Shown one piece after another: positions 63,290-64,000 of a stretch of 64,000 nucleotides of DNA; positions within the stretch are counted from its first letter, which is position 1; each line of letters begins with the position of its first letter. The notes under the pieces were generated by a model that saw nothing but the letters and a program-made list of their open reading frames with translations, did no database searches and was not told the origin of the DNA. Source of the DNA: Norana najaformis (lineage: Eukaryota; Annelida; Clitellata; Crassiclitellata; Hormogastridae); NCBI GenBank assembly GCA_964023275.1, contig OZ029925.1, positions 12,697,684 through 12,761,683 of the forward strand, given 5' to 3'. The position numbers were made by a program, and so were the translations under genes.

Positions 63290-63988
63290 GACTACGACGT
63301 TCATCCAGTTCTGCAGAATCACGACTGTGTCGCTTCTTTGACTGTGCATCAGTCGCAGATCGATGAGACTGTAACCATGATGTGACGTAAGGTTCTGGTT
63401 TCCAGAGATTTAGTGGTGGCCCATTCAAGTTCACAAACATCAAGCTCGCAATATTTTGCACCAACAGAGTTGATCGGAGGTCAGTTGAGATGATGTTCAT
63501 CAGTCTAAAACCGCGCTCGCATTCAGCTGTAGGCCTACTGCAAGGCAATGTTTTTAGGCATCTGCTTAGACTTTTTAGTGCATCGGGAATTGCGCTGTTG
63601 TCTTCATTGAAGTCACGCATTCCGCCAACTGCTTCTTGGGCATCTAAGTTAAAATGATGACACAATCGACGGATTTCTTTCTCTCCATAACGCACGTCTG
63701 GTTCCTGCGGCCATGTTTGAACATCTAGCTTGCAATATTTGTGCATCTGCAGGGTCTGGGTCACAGAGTCGTTTAGGCAAGTTATCCACTCTGAATGAAT
63801 TGTTGCTTGTTGATTGAAACCAGCTTTGAGTGATTATTTAGTGCTACTCCGTGGAACTCCTTTCGGTCGACAGCATCCACAGCTTCAGCTATGTGCTCAC
63901 CTGGATTGTCTCTGTATGAAGATATGACACGAATGGTGCGTTTTAGAAGTCGACAAGCTAAGTAAAGACAACTCCAGCAGAAAGTCAT
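63290..63988 (-). pseudogene. hAT-type transposase C-terminal part (KIAA1586/ZNF862-like)
   Basis: The minus strand encodes, in pieces, a C-terminal hAT dimerisation domain: EAVDAVDRKEFHGVAL and INKQQFIQS (63782-63988), then YGEKEIRRLCHHFNL, IPDALKSLSRCLKTLP, TAECERGFRLMNIISTDLRS, NIASLMFVNLNGPPLNLW and YVTSWLQSHRSATDA (63216-63764, the homologous part ending near 63300). This order matches transposon-derived proteins such as KIAA1586 and ZNF862. A frameshift lies near 63785, and another break near 63945, where YDFLLELSLLSL continues upstream in a different frame. The N-terminal part lies beyond the window. It is probably a decayed DNA transposon and not a host gene. Confidence 0.82.
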
Positions 63989-64000
63989 ACATCAAACTGA

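Overview
The window is intron-rich animal DNA. Genes are split into many short exons with GT-AG introns of a few hundred bases to a few kb. Between and inside the genes lie fragments of CR1/L2-type LINEs, microsatellites and degenerate tandem arrays. The recognisable proteins are conserved across animals, and exon phases join cleanly when the exons are read by eye. The repeat content (L2 copies ending in a TTACGA-type tail, and a frequent TAGGCCTA octamer) suggests a marine invertebrate, possibly a non-vertebrate deuterostome, but the sequence alone does not fix the species.

Every gene I can support is on the minus strand. From low to high coordinates they are: NDUFB9 (complex I LYR subunit, 4 exons, 142 aa, complete); COG7 (Golgi tethering complex subunit, 23 coding exons, 759 residues, only the exon carrying the initiator Met not found); an unrecognised gene rich in Pro, Tyr and charged residues (6-7 exons, about 300 residues, 5' end not found); RAB24 (7 coding exons, 207 aa, complete); two tandem aldo-keto reductase genes (8 exons each); and the C-terminal part of a hAT-type transposase at the right edge. 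The genes do not form one pathway. RAB24 and COG7 both act in membrane traffic, but I see no operon-like link.

The 1-4 kb region, and the stretches around 20.6-23.8, 27.6-33.4 and 37.7-40.8 kb, are mostly non-coding with decayed repeats. From 40.87 to 63.29 kb a segment carrying an aldo-keto reductase gene is present twice in direct orientation: copy A at 40.87-53.21 kb and copy B at 54.49-63.29 kb, with a 1.3-kb spacer. Because the introns still align, each copy serves as an empty-site control for insertions in the other. Copy A carries an L2 LINE (1.39 kb), a 998-bp terminal-inverted-repeat element with internal 186-bp tandem repeats, and a 1.33-kb insert. Copy B carries an L2 3' end and a small cluster that includes an 83-bp near-perfect palindrome. 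Copy A has also lost the splice acceptor and first codons of its last exon, while copy B is intact.

I found no CRISPR array, no rRNA or convincing tRNA gene, no LTR element or other virus-like element, and no gene cluster that looks like a new multi-gene system. The most unusual signals are the 998-bp element, the palindrome, the lost acceptor in copy A, and two local duplications of exon pieces inside introns (RAB24 and COG7), one of which copies a splice donor.
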